From assembly GCA_963751615.1 (NCBI GenBank), contig CAVVVG010000007.1, positions 1 through 64,000 of the forward strand: DNA of 64,000 nucleotides, in the 5' to 3' direction. A model generated the notes under the pieces. That model searched no databases and was not told the origin of the DNA. It saw nothing but the letters and a program-made list of their open reading frames with translations. Shown here one piece after another: positions 40,479 through 50,559 of the stretch. The translations under genes and the position numbers were made by a program. This stretch comes from Palsa-892 sp963751615. GTDB lineage: Bacteria; Pseudomonadota; Alphaproteobacteria; Rhizobiales; Xanthobacteraceae. Every line of letters starts with the position of its first letter. Position 1 is the first letter of the stretch.

Positions 40479-41303
40479 TCATCGCGCATGATCCGAGAGC
40501 GGCCGATATACAGTCTTCATCAACTGCGCAGCCCGATCAATATTCTGGCGCCATTCGTCAGTTTCCTTCATTTCAACTGATATCCACCCGTGATAATTTG
40601 CCGCAACAAGCGCCACTGACACAGCCTCATGATCAGAGTTAGCGCTTCCGAGCGGCCGCAGCTTTGGCTCGCTAGCGTGAACGTGTCCGACAAATTTAAC
40701 TGCATTCCCGACGACTGCTGTGTCTTCATTGCCGAGAAAGATAGTTCCAGTGTCGATTTGCACACGAATGCCTGGGCGAGCAACACGTCGAACAAGATCG
40801 ATTGCCTCAGCCGTCCGCGTAATAAAGCGGCAGCCGTAGGAGGCGTCGTTCGCCTCGAAGGTGAGGCAAGTGCCTTCCGCCTCGAAGATCGGCGCAACTG
40901 AAGAGAAGAAATTGACTGCGATCTCGCGGGCGGCCTCGAAGGAGAGAGCGCCCGGATCACGGTTACGCGGCGCTCCGAATACGCAAACTTGCGCCCCAAG
41001 AGCGCTAGCAAGGCGCGCCACTTTGCTTAGATGACCCCTTAGCCTCGCGCGTGTCTCATCCGAGACGAAAAGTTCGACACCCTCCATTCCGAACAGGATT
41101 GCTTGCAAAGCAACGACAACGAGGCCGTGCTCAGCGAGAACAGCCTTCAATGCATGGATATCGGGAGCGGTCCGTGGCCAGTCGGCGAAGGCCCTGCCAG
41201 GAGCAATCTCGAGGCCGGTGAAGCCGAGGCGCGCACACAAGGCGAGCGCTTCGTGGTTTTGTTTCTGTGGCCACGCGATGTTGCTAATCGCCACCTTCTC
41301 CAT
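40479..41303 (-). CDS. TIM-barrel sugar isomerase/epimerase
   Basis: A 274-residue protein of the xylose-isomerase-like (AP endonuclease 2) fold. Features are AISNIAWPQKQNHEALALCA, GFTGLEIAPGRAF, TCLTFEANDASYGCRFI, VRVQ-type strand IRVQIDTGTIFLGN (Asp metal ligand), FVGHVHASEPKLRPLG and GWISVEMKE (terminal Glu ligand). The family interconverts keto sugars or sugar acids. The ATG overlaps the stop of the upstream epimerase (TGATG), so the two are translationally coupled. The exact substrate is unknown; it may prepare an unusual sugar for the local glycan. Confidence 0.75.
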   Translation of the reverse strand: MEKVAISNIAWPQKQNHEALALCARLGFTGLEIAPGRAFADWPRTAPDIHALKAVLAEHGLVVVALQAILFGMEGVELFVSDETRARLRGHLSKVARLASALGAQVCVFGAPRNRDPGALSFEAAREIAVNFFSSVAPIFEAEGTCLTFEANDASYGCRFITRTAEAIDLVRRVARPGIRVQIDTGTIFLGNEDTAVVGNAVKFVGHVHASEPKLRPLGSANSDHEAVSVALVAANYHGWISVEMKETDEWRQNIDRAAQLMKTVYRPLSDHAR

Positions 41304-42076
41304 CAATGGGTGACTCTCTCCGCCGAGATAAAGGCAGCGATCTCCGCTAGGCAAGCATCGGCCGACAATATGAAACCGTCAGCACCTCCGAATAACTCAG
41401 CGTAGGCGGTGGCGACGCGGTAAACAGGTGCCGGCCGGCGCAGTGGTCCCACTGCAGCTTTCGAAAAAAAAGTTTCGATAATGCGGCCCATCGGCAGCGG
41501 CTCAGTAAATAAATTGACCAGACGAAGGTTGGCTCGTCTCGTAATCTCAATGTCCGACCATAATCGTCGAACAGGATACCATTGGAAAAGCCCAGCTGGG
41601 TTGATTGCGGCGACTTGGTTATCATGCAGGAGATCAAACAGCGCGTTCTTCTTAAGGCCGGGTCCGAACAGCGCCGGTAGCCGGACTATTCGACAAATTG
41701 GGAAAATCTGTCTCGCCCATTGTTCGAGCTCGTAACGGTTACGCGAATAGGGTTGGCCCGCTTTGCCGTCAATAATGGTGGCTTCGTCCCCACCAACCTC
41801 CGGATTCGGATAAACGTCGATAGTCGAGATCAACAGAAATTCATGAGCCTTAACCTTCGCGAGCACGGTAGTCAGTTCCTGGATACGTCGCCGGTCCTCT
41901 TCACGTGCGCGATTGGCGATCCACTTCTCCGCCGATACCCCTGCACACACTAAAAGGCCGAATGTTTTTCCATATATCTCGTGAATGTTTTTGGAATTGT
42001 AGCTTCGATCGAACGTAGTCTGACGGCATAGGTTGGAGCCGACGAAACCACTAAAACCGATCAAGCCGCTTTCCAT
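41303..42076 (-). CDS. NAD-dependent epimerase-like Rossmann protein
   Basis: A 257-residue extended-SDR-like protein. The nucleotide motif GFSGFVGSN is at the N-terminus, followed by LLISTIDVYPNP and the catalytic-region RYELEQWARQIFPICRIVRL. The usual YxxxK appears as YSRNR/RYELE, so the catalytic Lys is not evident. It could be a sugar dehydratase or epimerase relative or a degenerate member. It is coupled to the downstream isomerase and lies 33 bases after the GT2 gene. Confidence 0.65.
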   Translation of the reverse strand: MESGLIGFSGFVGSNLCRQTTFDRSYNSKNIHEIYGKTFGLLVCAGVSAEKWIANRAREEDRRRIQELTTVLAKVKAHEFLLISTIDVYPNPEVGGDEATIIDGKAGQPYSRNRYELEQWARQIFPICRIVRLPALFGPGLKKNALFDLLHDNQVAAINPAGLFQWYPVRRLWSDIEITRRANLRLVNLFTEPLPMGRIIETFFSKAAVGPLRRPAPVYRVATAYAELFGGADGFILSADACLAEIAAFISAERVTH

Positions 42077-42108
42077 CGATTGCTTACCTTCCGGAACACA
42101 GTAATCAG

Positions 42109-43164
42109 CTAACAGTTACGACGGTCCCTTGACACTTTCAGGCAATCAGGGCGCCGAATGATAGCTGCCGGAACCGTAGACGATATTGGACGATCAACCC
42201 GCGCAGTCTTTTCACTGCGCAGCTCCCGCGCCATCTGCCGCCGCCGACGCACTGCAGTGGCCGCATAGATTTGGATGATGTACTCTGAAAGAAGCGCGAG
42301 CATCAAGGAAAGGAGAAACATCATACCCGAGATCTGCAACGAGAGAGTCGTCCATCCCGTCGCCACGTCTGACTTGAACAAATAAATGACGACCACATAA
42401 GCCGCATAAACTATTGAAAGGACACCCGATAAAAGGCTGATGATGCTCACGATGCGAACAGGGACCGCACCTACACTGACGAGAAGACTAATGGCCTTGG
42501 CTGCACGCTGAGCGAATGTGCGCCTGTCCGAAGTAGGAGTGGGCCGCTGATATGCGTCATCGATCTTGTGGACCGGGAAGCCGCGGCCGGCAGTCCCAGC
42601 CTTCAGCAGCAACTCGGCATTTGGTTTAGAAAGAATATGAAGCACAGCCTCGCGACTGAGGATGAGGAGATCGGAAGGAGTTCTGTTGATCGGAAATCCA
42701 GCTAAGATCGATAACAGACCGTAGATGAGTTGTTCAAATATGCCGATAGAAATTCTGTGGCGCTTGGTCCCTTTCGGTAATGCGATAACAAGATCAAAGC
42801 CGTCCCGCAGGGATTGTATCGCCGCGGGTAGCGTTGGAACTAATGCAGTAAGCGCCTCAGCGTTTGCGAGAAGCACGTAATCCCCAACGGCCGCCTCCAT
42901 GCCAAAAATGCGGGCGGAGTTTGAATCGATCGTGTCGGCGATGACATAACAGGAGCAATCTGGGACGTCGGCGACCAATCGCTTCAACGTAAGAAAGCCT
43001 TGATCATCGACCCCGTTCGCGACAATCACGGTCTCGGCGTCGACGCAATAGTCTGAGAACGCCGCAATAAAATAATGCAACTGATTCGCGTCGAGTTTTC
43101 CAGCATCAGCCAGAATGACGGCGGAGATGGAGGTTAGCCTTTCAGTCAACTTCAGCCATCCCAT
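42109..43164 (-). CDS. membrane GT2-like protein with degenerate DxD
   Basis: A 351-residue protein with the polyprenyl-phosphate GT2 layout of ArnC/GtrB: an N-terminal GT-A-like domain, GTAGRGFPVHKIDDAYQRP, then two C-terminal TM helices (VRIVSIISLLSGVLSIVYAA; GMMFLLSLMLALLSEYIIQI). The strand that should hold the DxD reads YVLLANAEALT, with no Asp pair, so catalytic activity is doubtful. It overlaps the FAD oxidoreductase gene by 13 bases, in the same operon. Confidence 0.65.
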   Translation of the reverse strand: MGWLKLTERLTSISAVILADAGKLDANQLHYFIAAFSDYCVDAETVIVANGVDDQGFLTLKRLVADVPDCSCYVIADTIDSNSARIFGMEAAVGDYVLLANAEALTALVPTLPAAIQSLRDGFDLVIALPKGTKRHRISIGIFEQLIYGLLSILAGFPINRTPSDLLILSREAVLHILSKPNAELLLKAGTAGRGFPVHKIDDAYQRPTPTSDRRTFAQRAAKAISLLVSVGAVPVRIVSIISLLSGVLSIVYAAYVVVIYLFKSDVATGWTTLSLQISGMMFLLSLMLALLSEYIIQIYAATAVRRRRQMARELRSEKTARVDRPISSTVPAAIIRRPDCLKVSRDRRNC

Positions 43165-44267
43165 CGATGTAATCGGATTGCATCGAGTGCATCATATATA
43201 TTGTCAATTTTAGCACCCATGATCGAAATAATTCGAGGAAAATCCGGGCAGACTTCGAAGAGAATCGGGCGTCCGTCGTCCTTTTCGCTGCCCTGGAGAA
43301 CCGTTTTGACCTCGAAGAGGGACGAAATGACCTCGGCCGAGCCCAGACAAGGCAAGTAACGGGCGGCGTCGCGAAGCATGCTCTTGGAGTTGGAGCGTCG
43401 CGGTGCCGACGGCATGCCTGTGGTCCATGCTTCATGCGGTGTATAGCGAACGTGAGAGACAGAATGGAGCTTAGCCGGTGGGAACGGCATTGTTGAAAAG
43501 AACGGACCATCCACGACCGTAATTCCGAGGTCAACAATCTCCTTTGGCGGCCGGATAAGGACAAGCTCAGCAGCCTCGCGTTTTAAAGTGGACAAGAACC
43601 GAATGCCAACTGCGTCCAGATCAGCATAGGCCGTATTGATGAGAAAGTGCGAGCGGAGCCGACCCTGATCAGTTTCAATTATGATCGAATCGTTGGCGAT
43701 CGAGGCAAGATGAGCGGGACTGCCGAGCTTGAGATCGACCCGACTCGCAGCAAGCCGCTCGATCATCCTTTCTGCGATTTTGTTCGCGTCGAAGGAAAAT
43801 TCGCGCACGAGAAACATCGCGTCAATAAGATCCGTGTCGAAAAGGCGTTCAACACGAACCGGCGCAGGCGCGCAGGGTGCTCCGATCGTGGTGCAGAACC
43901 TTTCGAACTGCGTCGGATTAACCTTGGAGCCATGCGCAATCGCATAGACCATCTCCATATTCCAATGGATTGCATATGAATAGTCAGCCAATCGTTCAAA
44001 GTTACTGTGCGACCGTAGCGCGGTCGAAAGAGATCGCGGATAGTGATAACCATTGTGAACACGAGCCTGGTTCACGTAACTCGCACGGCGGAGGATACTC
44101 TGTTCGCGTTCAAGCAGAACAACGCGATTAAAGCCTAACTCACGCAGGGAAAGGGCGATTTCACAACCAAAAAACCCGGCCCCGATGACAACTACATCCG
44201 CCTCTCTAGCTGCCGTAGCTGAGCCTGAGCTGGCTTCTCCAATTTTACGTCGAACAGACATGGCCAA
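43152..44267 (-). CDS. FAD-dependent oxidoreductase (DAO family)
   Basis: A 371-residue flavoprotein. The dinucleotide motif VVVIGAGFFGCEIALSL is followed by the acidic residue in VVLLEREQSIL and a substrate-side segment VNQARVHNGYHYPRS typical of DAO-type oxidases in glycan clusters. The C-terminal strand returns to FAD (IISIMGAKIDNIYDALDAI). It is first in the minus-strand operon with GT2, epimerase, isomerase and GT2, and probably oxidises or reduces a sugar or lipid-linked intermediate (inference). Confidence 0.75.
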   Translation of the reverse strand: MAMSVRRKIGEASSGSATAAREADVVVIGAGFFGCEIALSLRELGFNRVVLLEREQSILRRASYVNQARVHNGYHYPRSLSTALRSHSNFERLADYSYAIHWNMEMVYAIAHGSKVNPTQFERFCTTIGAPCAPAPVRVERLFDTDLIDAMFLVREFSFDANKIAERMIERLAASRVDLKLGSPAHLASIANDSIIIETDQGRLRSHFLINTAYADLDAVGIRFLSTLKREAAELVLIRPPKEIVDLGITVVDGPFFSTMPFPPAKLHSVSHVRYTPHEAWTTGMPSAPRRSNSKSMLRDAARYLPCLGSAEVISSLFEVKTVLQGSEKDDGRPILFEVCPDFPRIISIMGAKIDNIYDALDAIRLHRWDG

Positions 44268-44492
44268 CCTAGTTCCACGCGCGCGCAGTAATAACTAGTT
44301 GATCGCCATGGATACCGTCCGCGTTGAAAATACAAGTAATAGAAGTATTATACCATAAGAAAAAGAGACAATCGCAAACAAAGTTGGGCTCGACAACTTA
44401 CTAAGCACGGCATGGAATATAGTTTTGCTCCAGATTTTTATCGTTTAACTTTACCGAAGCCAAAACACTGAAAAAGCTAAACAGCACCACTT

Positions 44493-45805
44493 ATGAAACC
44501 TAAAACGCAGACTTCAGTTATAAGCGGGACGGGACGCGCAGCTGTGTCAGAACTTCCAAGCTCAAATATAGCGTCGTTGTCACTACTAGAACGTAATATG
44601 GCCAGTTTTATTTTTAAGCCGATTGTATTTGAAAATCCGAATCGGTTGATCTCTCCTTCGTCTTGGGTTGGACATATTCCTTTTGCTTTTTGGATTGTCG
44701 AGGTCCTTCGTCCCAGAATTTTGTAGAACTCGGAACTCATTCTGGAAATTCTTATTCTGCTTTCGCCCAGGCAATCCAGCAATTGAAAAATGGTGGCAAG
44801 TGCTTTGCCATAGATACATGGAAAGGCGATGAACAAGCCGGTTTCTATGATGAAGAAGTCTTCAGAGACTTTTCACGATATCACGATGCCCATTTTACAA
44901 GCTTTTCGCGACTTATCCGGTCAACATTCGATCAAGCACTTGAGCATTTTAGTGATCGTAGCATTGATCTGCTACACATAGATGGTCTTCACACTTATGA
45001 GGCGGTGAAGCACGACTTCGAAAGCTGGCTGCCTAAAATGAGCCCGCGAGGTATCGTTCTTTTTCATGACATCAATGTCAGAGAAAAACGATTCGGAGTT
45101 TGGAAATTCTGGAGCGAGCTGGTCAACCAGTATCCCCACTTCGGCTTTGATCACAGTCATGGGCTGGGGGTGCTTGGCGTAGGAACAGAATTCGGTTCCG
45201 AAATTAAGTGGCTATTTAATCTCGGCGAGAGTGTTGATCATAAAGATACCGCTGCCTTCGTTCGAACCTACTTTGACCGGCTCGGTTCTAGCCTGATAGG
45301 GCGATTGGAGCTTGAGGAAAGTGCCGGTCGAATAAGTGCACTTCAATATGAAGGTGAAAAATACTTACAAGAAATTGCGTCTCACCGTGACCGCGAAAAC
45401 GCACTACGTCACGAAGTTTCTGAAAAAGAAGGTACGATAGCTTCTCATGGACAAACCGAAAAAGTTCTTCGTCAAGAAATTGCCGCTTACCATGATAGCG
45501 AAGACGCTCTGCGCAGACAAATTTGCGAAAAAGAAAACGAAATTACCTCTCGTCATAAAATGGAAAATGATCTGCGTTGGATAATAGCTGAGAAGGACAG
45601 TATTCTTCATCAAAAAACCGCCTCTCACGAGGATAGCGAAAACGCTTTACGCCGACAAATCGTTGAAAAGGATAACGAGATCGCCTGTCGTTCTAAAATT
45701 GAAACCGCACTGCGCCAGGAAATCGCTGAAAATGAACGCAATATAGCATCTCACACACAAACGGAAACTGTTCTTCGTCAAGAAATTGAGTTCTCACCAG
45801 GATAG
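44493..45805 (+). CDS. multidomain glycan protein, part 1: methyltransferase and coiled coil (frameshifted)
   Basis: First part of a reconstructed gene of about 1560 codons (44493-49182). After an N-terminal segment (FENPNRLISPSSWVGHIPFA), a one-base loss near 44718 leads into a class I SAM-methyltransferase domain of the Methyltransf_24 type: FVELGTHSGNSYSAFAQAI (SAM motif I), CFAIDTWKGDEQAG, IDLLHIDGLHTYEAVKHDF, GIVLFHDINVRE. From about 45380 a long coiled coil of 17-18-residue units (TEKVLRQEIA, SENALRRQIVEKDNEI) runs on. The frame breaks near 45790 in the middle of the coil. Confidence 0.7.
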
Positions 45806-46634
45806 CGAAAACGTTTTACGCCGAACAATTGCTGAAATGGAGAACGAGGTCGCCTTTCGTTCGAAAATGGAGACCACACTGCGTCAGGAAATTGCTCAAA
45901 AGGAACGCAATATCGCGTCCCGTGCGCAAACGGAATCAATTCTTCGACAAGAACTTGCCAATAGAGATCACGAGGTTACCTCTCATTTAAAAACAGAAGA
46001 TATTCTTCAAAGAAAGCTAGCGGATCATCAAGCGGAGCTTAGATCAATCTGCAGGTCCGTTTCATGGCGTGTGACTGCGCCTTTTCGATTTATAGGTAAG
46101 GTTGTCCTGCAATTGTTCTGGTACGCGACCGACACGTCTCCGGGGCACGCTCTCGTGCTCGGCTGGCAAATCTTGCGAAGTCTCTCACTTGATCCTTTGA
46201 AGGGTCCGACAACGCAAGAGCAGGATGATTGTCGTATCCTGAATGAGTCAGGTCTTTTCGACGTTGATTGGTATCTCAAACAGTATTTGGGCTTGCGACC
46301 GTCTCGTAGAGATCCGGTACTTCATTATCTTCGGTATGGGGCGGCGCAAGGTTTAAATCCAAGTCCGTTATTCGACGCGCGGGATTATCTTTTTTCCAAT
46401 CCTGATGTTGCGGCTGCAAATATAAATCCGCTGCTTCATTACGCCCTACATGGTCGATTAGAGGGGCGGAAAGGTGGCGTTCTTTCTGAGAGGCGGCAGG
46501 TAACTCCCATAAAAGAAGTTGCTCGGTCGATTGAGACGATTTCAGCATCGCAGTTCCGCTCGATTTCACTCCAACCGCACTTACGCAAACCCCAAGTTTG
46601 GCAATCGTATGCCATATATTCCACGAGGAACTAA
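45786..46634 (+). CDS. multidomain glycan protein, part 2: coiled coil and WYL-x-Y repeats
   Basis: Continues the coiled coil (SENVLRRTIAEMENEVAFRS) to about 46020. Then comes SICRSVSWRVTAPFRFIGKV, a junction often seen before glycosyltransferase modules, and two motifs (LFDVDWYLKQYL with DPVLHYLRYGAAQGLNPSPL; LFDARDYLFSNPDV with NPLLHYALHGRLEGRK). These paired motifs are frequent linkers in large surface-glycan enzymes. The frame breaks near 46590 and the RgpF domain follows in another frame. Confidence 0.65.
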   Translation: MSSHQDSENVLRRTIAEMENEVAFRSKMETTLRQEIAQKERNIASRAQTESILRQELANRDHEVTSHLKTEDILQRKLADHQAELRSICRSVSWRVTAPFRFIGKVVLQLFWYATDTSPGHALVLGWQILRSLSLDPLKGPTTQEQDDCRILNESGLFDVDWYLKQYLGLRPSRRDPVLHYLRYGAAQGLNPSPLFDARDYLFSNPDVAAANINPLLHYALHGRLEGRKGGVLSERRQVTPIKEVARSIETISASQFRSISLQPHLRKPQVWQSYAIYSTRN

Positions 46635-47556
46635 CTCCCGAGTTCCAACGCTACTTTAAAAATATTTCATTTCCCTTTGATGTGTTTATTTCAACTAATA
46701 CCTCTGCGAAAAAAATAATCATAGAACGTTCTTCACCGGCTGGAAACGAGGCAAAGTCGAAGTAAGAGTGACAAAAAATCGGGGACGCGATATTGCGCCG
46801 AAGCTTCTCGGATTCTCCGATGTCTACCAACAATACGAATTTATTTTACATCTCCACTCAAAAACATCAAATCACACATCAACCCTCGCAGTTTGGCGTG
46901 GGTTCATTCTTGAAAACCTGCTCGGATCTTCAGAAATCGTGAACAGCGTTTTTGAGTTGTTCAAGCATCGACCGGATCTTGGTATCATTGCATCTCAGCA
47001 TTTTGAACCGATGCGACACTGGGTAAATTGGGGTGGAAACTTCAAAATCGCCAGTGCTCTAGCAAATCAAATGGGCATCGCCCTTTCAGAGGATGCGATT
47101 CTCGATTTTCCATCCGGTTCAATGTTTTGGGCACGTTCGTCAGCTCTGAGACCGCTACTCGATGTCGGGTTGACGTTTGAGGATTTCTCCGAGGAGCCCT
47201 GTGAGATCGACGGAACCTTAGCACATGCGATCGAACGAATTTATTACTTTGTATGCGAGCGTGCCGCCTTCAAGTGGATTAAGATTTCTCAACCCACGCT
47301 TTTTGAACAAACGCCGGCCATCGTACATATTGATTGCCCAGAGGCGATCGACTTTTTCCTTTCCACTCACGCTTTGACGTTAACCGCTCCAAGTCGATTA
47401 ATGCCACGCACAATCGCTCCTTTGCCAATCACCAGCGCCGCGCCGAATCTCGTTTTGCGTCTGCAGGATAGCGCTCTTGGATACGGCCAGCAGCTTGGCA
47501 TTCTATCCGCGTTGTGGTGGGTATCGTCTCATACAACAATACTGAAACTCAAATGA
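46590..47556 (+). CDS. multidomain glycan protein, part 3: RgpF domain
   Basis: The domain opens with IVCHIFHEELTPEFQRYFKN and FPFDVFISTNTSAKK, shifts near 46740, then reads VTKNRGRDIAPKLLGFSD, FILHLHSKTSNHTSTLAVW and LGIIASQHFEPMRHWVNWGG, ending in DGTLAHAIERIYYF. These are the same signatures as in the separate RgpF-family gene at 27.2-28.0 kb. A linker (SALGYGQQLGILSALWWVSS) runs into the next glycosyltransferase domain. Confidence 0.7.
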
Positions 47557-48308
47557 GGCGCATCGTAATGAGCGCACGCAATGCGCTTGAACACGCGGGT
47601 TTTGCGACCAACGGTCGTGTGCTGATAATCGACAATGGTCGATCCACCGAGTCCATAGTCGACGCAGATGACGCCGTCGTTCGGTCACCAAAATCGGCAG
47701 TAGAGGCTTTGGTGCTGGACACAATCGGATTATGCGGAAAGCTTTTCCAGAAGGGGCTGATATCTACATTGCGGTAAATCCGGACGGAGCGTCCATCCCA
47801 ACGCTATCGCAGCACTTGTCGAGATGATGCAAGCCAACAGCGGTCGTGCTCTAGTTGAGGCAATTCAATTTCCGATGGAACATCCTAAAATATACGACCC
47901 CCTCACCTTCGAGACCCCATGGGCTTCGGGTCATGCCTTGCTATTCCACGGCAACTTTTCGAAGAGATCGGGGGATTCGATGAACACTTTTTCATGTATT
48001 GCGAAGATGTGGACCTGTCCTGGCGTGCCCGTGCACGTGGATTTGTGATACGCACCTGCCCTCGAGCTATTTTTCTTCACGCTGTCACCAACCGCTCCCC
48101 GAAGCCCAATACGCTGCGCATGATTTACAACTCCGGTATTATTCTCGCACGAAAGTGGGGCAGTCGTGATTTCGAAGATTTTATAAGTCAAAAACTACAA
48201 GCGATGGGACACATATTACCGGTCGTGCAGCCTGATCTGGTGCCGGACGATTGGCGGGAAGTTGCTGACTTCTCCCATGAATTTAACTTTGCCGAAACAC
48301 GCTGGTGA
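47514..48308 (+). CDS. multidomain glycan protein, part 4: GT2 domain
   Basis: Rhamnosyltransferase-like GT2 domain reconstructed across shifts near 47735, 47795 and 47925: GIVSYNNTETQMRRIVMSA, VLIIDNGRSTESIV, YIAVNPDGA, IAALVEMMQANSGRALVEA, CLAIPRQLFEEIGGFDEHFF and YCEDVDLSWRARARGF. The ED-D motif and the flanking Gly-Gly-Phe-Asp are intact, so the domain was active when the gene was whole. A one-base shift near 48300 leads to the final domain. Confidence 0.7.
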
Positions 48309-49182
48309 AGTCAACGTCAACGACAAGCAGTTGGACACGATTGTCCGATTTCATGATATTCGGCGATTGTCAGAGTTGGAACGTTGTGTTTTCACTTGTC
48401 GGCAAAACTTTAAATCACTTCGTATTATCTTGGCGTTGCAGCGGTTCAGTGCTCAAGAAATTGCTAAAGTGCGTGCCACACTGGCACCAATATTGGAATT
48501 CGAAAATTCGCCCAACTGTCGATCGTGAACTGGGAGGATGCAGAGCCTGCTGATGCTCGTTCCGCCTTGCTTAACCTGGGCCTGTGCGCTGCACAGGGCC
48601 GCTACAGTGCATTTCTCGATTACGACGACGTTCTCTATCCCGAAGCGTATGAAGTCCTGGTACGGCTAGAAGAAAGTGGGGCCGCTATCGCTTTTGCGAC
48701 AGTTCGCGTTGTAAGAATCGAACGTCTATCATCGTTTCTTTTATGCTGCACGAAAAATTATACCATCATACAGTGGGTCAAACCGGCTCACTTGTTTCGA
48801 AATAATTTCTGCCCCGTACACAGTTATGTTATCGATCGTATGCGAGTTCCCAAGGATATTCTCTCGTTCGATACGTCACTTGCCATGGAAGATTATTACG
48901 ATCTCCTACTTCGAATATGCGCCGTTCTCCAATCCGACTTCTCCCTAGTGAGAACCGAAATTGGAGATTATTTCTACAAGACCGACTGCAGTAATACCGT
49001 GCCGACTTTTGGTAATTTGGCCAATTCGCTGGAATACATTCATCGAGACCGTCAAGTCCGCAATAGAACGTCAGGCGACAATCCACTTCCGTCTCTCTAA
49101 ATGTACAGACTCATTGGGACTCCCAAATCCAAGAGATAATGTAACCATTCGCGAGGTGCTTAGTCTCGTTGGAACTCCATAG
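48302..49182 (+). CDS. multidomain glycan protein, part 5: second GT2-like domain
   Basis: Final domain, in several frames: DTIVRFHDIRRLSELERCVF, LRIILALQRFSAQEIAKV, then SIVNWEDAEPADARSALLNL, YSAFLDYDDVLYPEAYEVLV (GT2 DxD-like) and MEDYYDLLLRICAVL. The corrected tail runs AIERQATIHFRLSKCTDS to LSLVGTP and stops at 49182; one uncorrected frame stops at 49100. The order GT2-GT2 at the end of a methyltransferase-coil-RgpF protein suggests synthesis of a methylated repeat or chain cap. Confidence 0.62.
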
Positions 49183-49310
49183 CACCTATGTCCATACTTG
49201 GTTACGGAGAGTAGCGGTGAGATAGCTAAAGATGCCAGATCCTCGCCCTCAATTTCCCGATTGAAAATTGGAGAGAGTGCTAGCATTGGGACATTGAAAG
49301 GATCCATCCA

Positions 49311-49973
49311 ATGGAACAAGCGCACTTCGTTCGGGATTATCAGAACCTTGTACGCAATCTCGTCGCTGCGCATCCCCTCGATGAGGCGATGTCGCTCGCA
49401 GTCTGCGGCGATTTACGATAGAATTGGCACCATAGAAGCAGATATTCTGACTGCTGCAGGTCTAACCGATAAACATTCAATCATTGACATCGGATGTCAA
49501 GCGAGCCTTTGCCAAGCAACTCGGATTACGATTCCGAAGACTGGCATATCTCGGAACGGATGTCGTTCCCGGGGACTTTCTCGATTATGCAGCAAAGCAG
49601 GCACCCAACAATTTCCGATTTTTTCACCATCAAGAACTTAGTATTCCGGCGGTAGATCAATCCGTCAGATTTGTCTGCTTCAGTGTTTTTACTCACCTCT
49701 TCCATGAGGAGAGCTACACGTATTTGTGCGATGCCAAGCGGGCGCTGAAACCTGGAGGAGCAGTGATCTTTTCATTCTTTGAGTTTGGTAAGCACTGGTC
49801 CGTCTTCGAGACCATGCTGCATCCCGATTATAAGATCCACAAACCGCACCTGAATATGTTTATCGAACGGTCAGCTATCACAGAGTGGGCTATTCACCTT
49901 CGTCTTCTCTAGAGCGCTTCGACTTCGGACCGTCGCTGGGCAATCGGTCGTACTACTGCGCAAGCCGATGTAA
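49311..49973 (+). CDS. class I SAM-dependent methyltransferase (frameshifted)
   Basis: About 220 residues from ATG at 49311, preceded by AAAGGA with 8-base spacing. Pieces are MEQAHFVRDYQNLVRNLVAA, GTIEADILTAAGLTDKHS, IIDIG (SAM motif I), AKQLGLRFRRLAYLGTDVVP, APNNFRFFHHQELSIPAVDQ, FSVFTHLFHEESYTYL and ALKPGGAVIFSFFEFG. Shifts near 49425, 49495 and 49920 are needed; the true end VAGQSVVLLRKPM stops at 49973. It follows the long glycan gene by 128 bases and probably methylates the same glycan. Confidence 0.7.
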
Positions 49974-49980
49974 GTGCTGA

Positions 49981-50209
49981 GTTACGGCAATTCAACGCGA
50001 CCAATTTCGTGACATCGAACCGCTTCACACTGGTCTTTCTACCGATCTTGAGATGGTAGTTCGATCCTATCGCCGCCACCTAAGAGTTATCGAGTTCCCC
50101 GTGGCTGAGCGATCCCGCCTAAGTGGTCAAACTCACTTTCCCAGCATTTCCAACCGGTAAACGGATCTTGAGAAATCTCCTGGCTGAATTGTGGAGGCCT
50201 ATCGATTGA
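49981..50209 (+). pseudogene. C-terminal fragment of a GT2 glycosyltransferase
   Basis: Only the last 75 residues of a polyprenyl-phosphate-type GT2 remain: FRDIEPLHTGLSTDLEMVVR, SYRRHLRVIEFPVAERSRLS, GQTHFPSI, then after a shift near 50158 GKRILRNLLAELWRPID. The catalytic N-terminal part is absent, since the methyltransferase stop lies just upstream. It marks a recombination breakpoint between glycan genes and the phage-type island. Confidence 0.65.
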
Positions 50210-50559
50210 TTTATGGCAAATGGCATCGGTGGCATGGTCGACGTTCGTGTGTGGAAACTAACAATTTCAAATGGAGATCCTCCGTGCCCGAGACGCCCAA
50301 GTTGTCGCCATTAAGTGAATAAAGGCTGCAACACAGCTGGCCTCTAATGCCACAGCCAAAACGGACAAAAATTTCGATCAATCGTTTATCCAATCGGCCA
50401 ACTAATAAACTCAACCGCTACGAGAACGGCGGGTTTGCGCGGAGCAATCATGCCGTTCGGGCTTTCGACGCGGCGTGGCGAAGGATAAAACTTTCTAGAA
50501 ATTCCGCGATCATCACTCTTCGCGTCTTAACGTCTGCTCGTGAAAGCAGCTTGATCGCG
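50210..50559. other. gene-free stretch before the phage-type island
   Basis: About 350 bases without a supportable gene or RNA. Short frames on both strands lack family resemblance. It is the junction between glycan genes on the left and minus-strand phage-type genes on the right. I see no direct repeat that would identify an attachment site. Confidence 0.45.
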
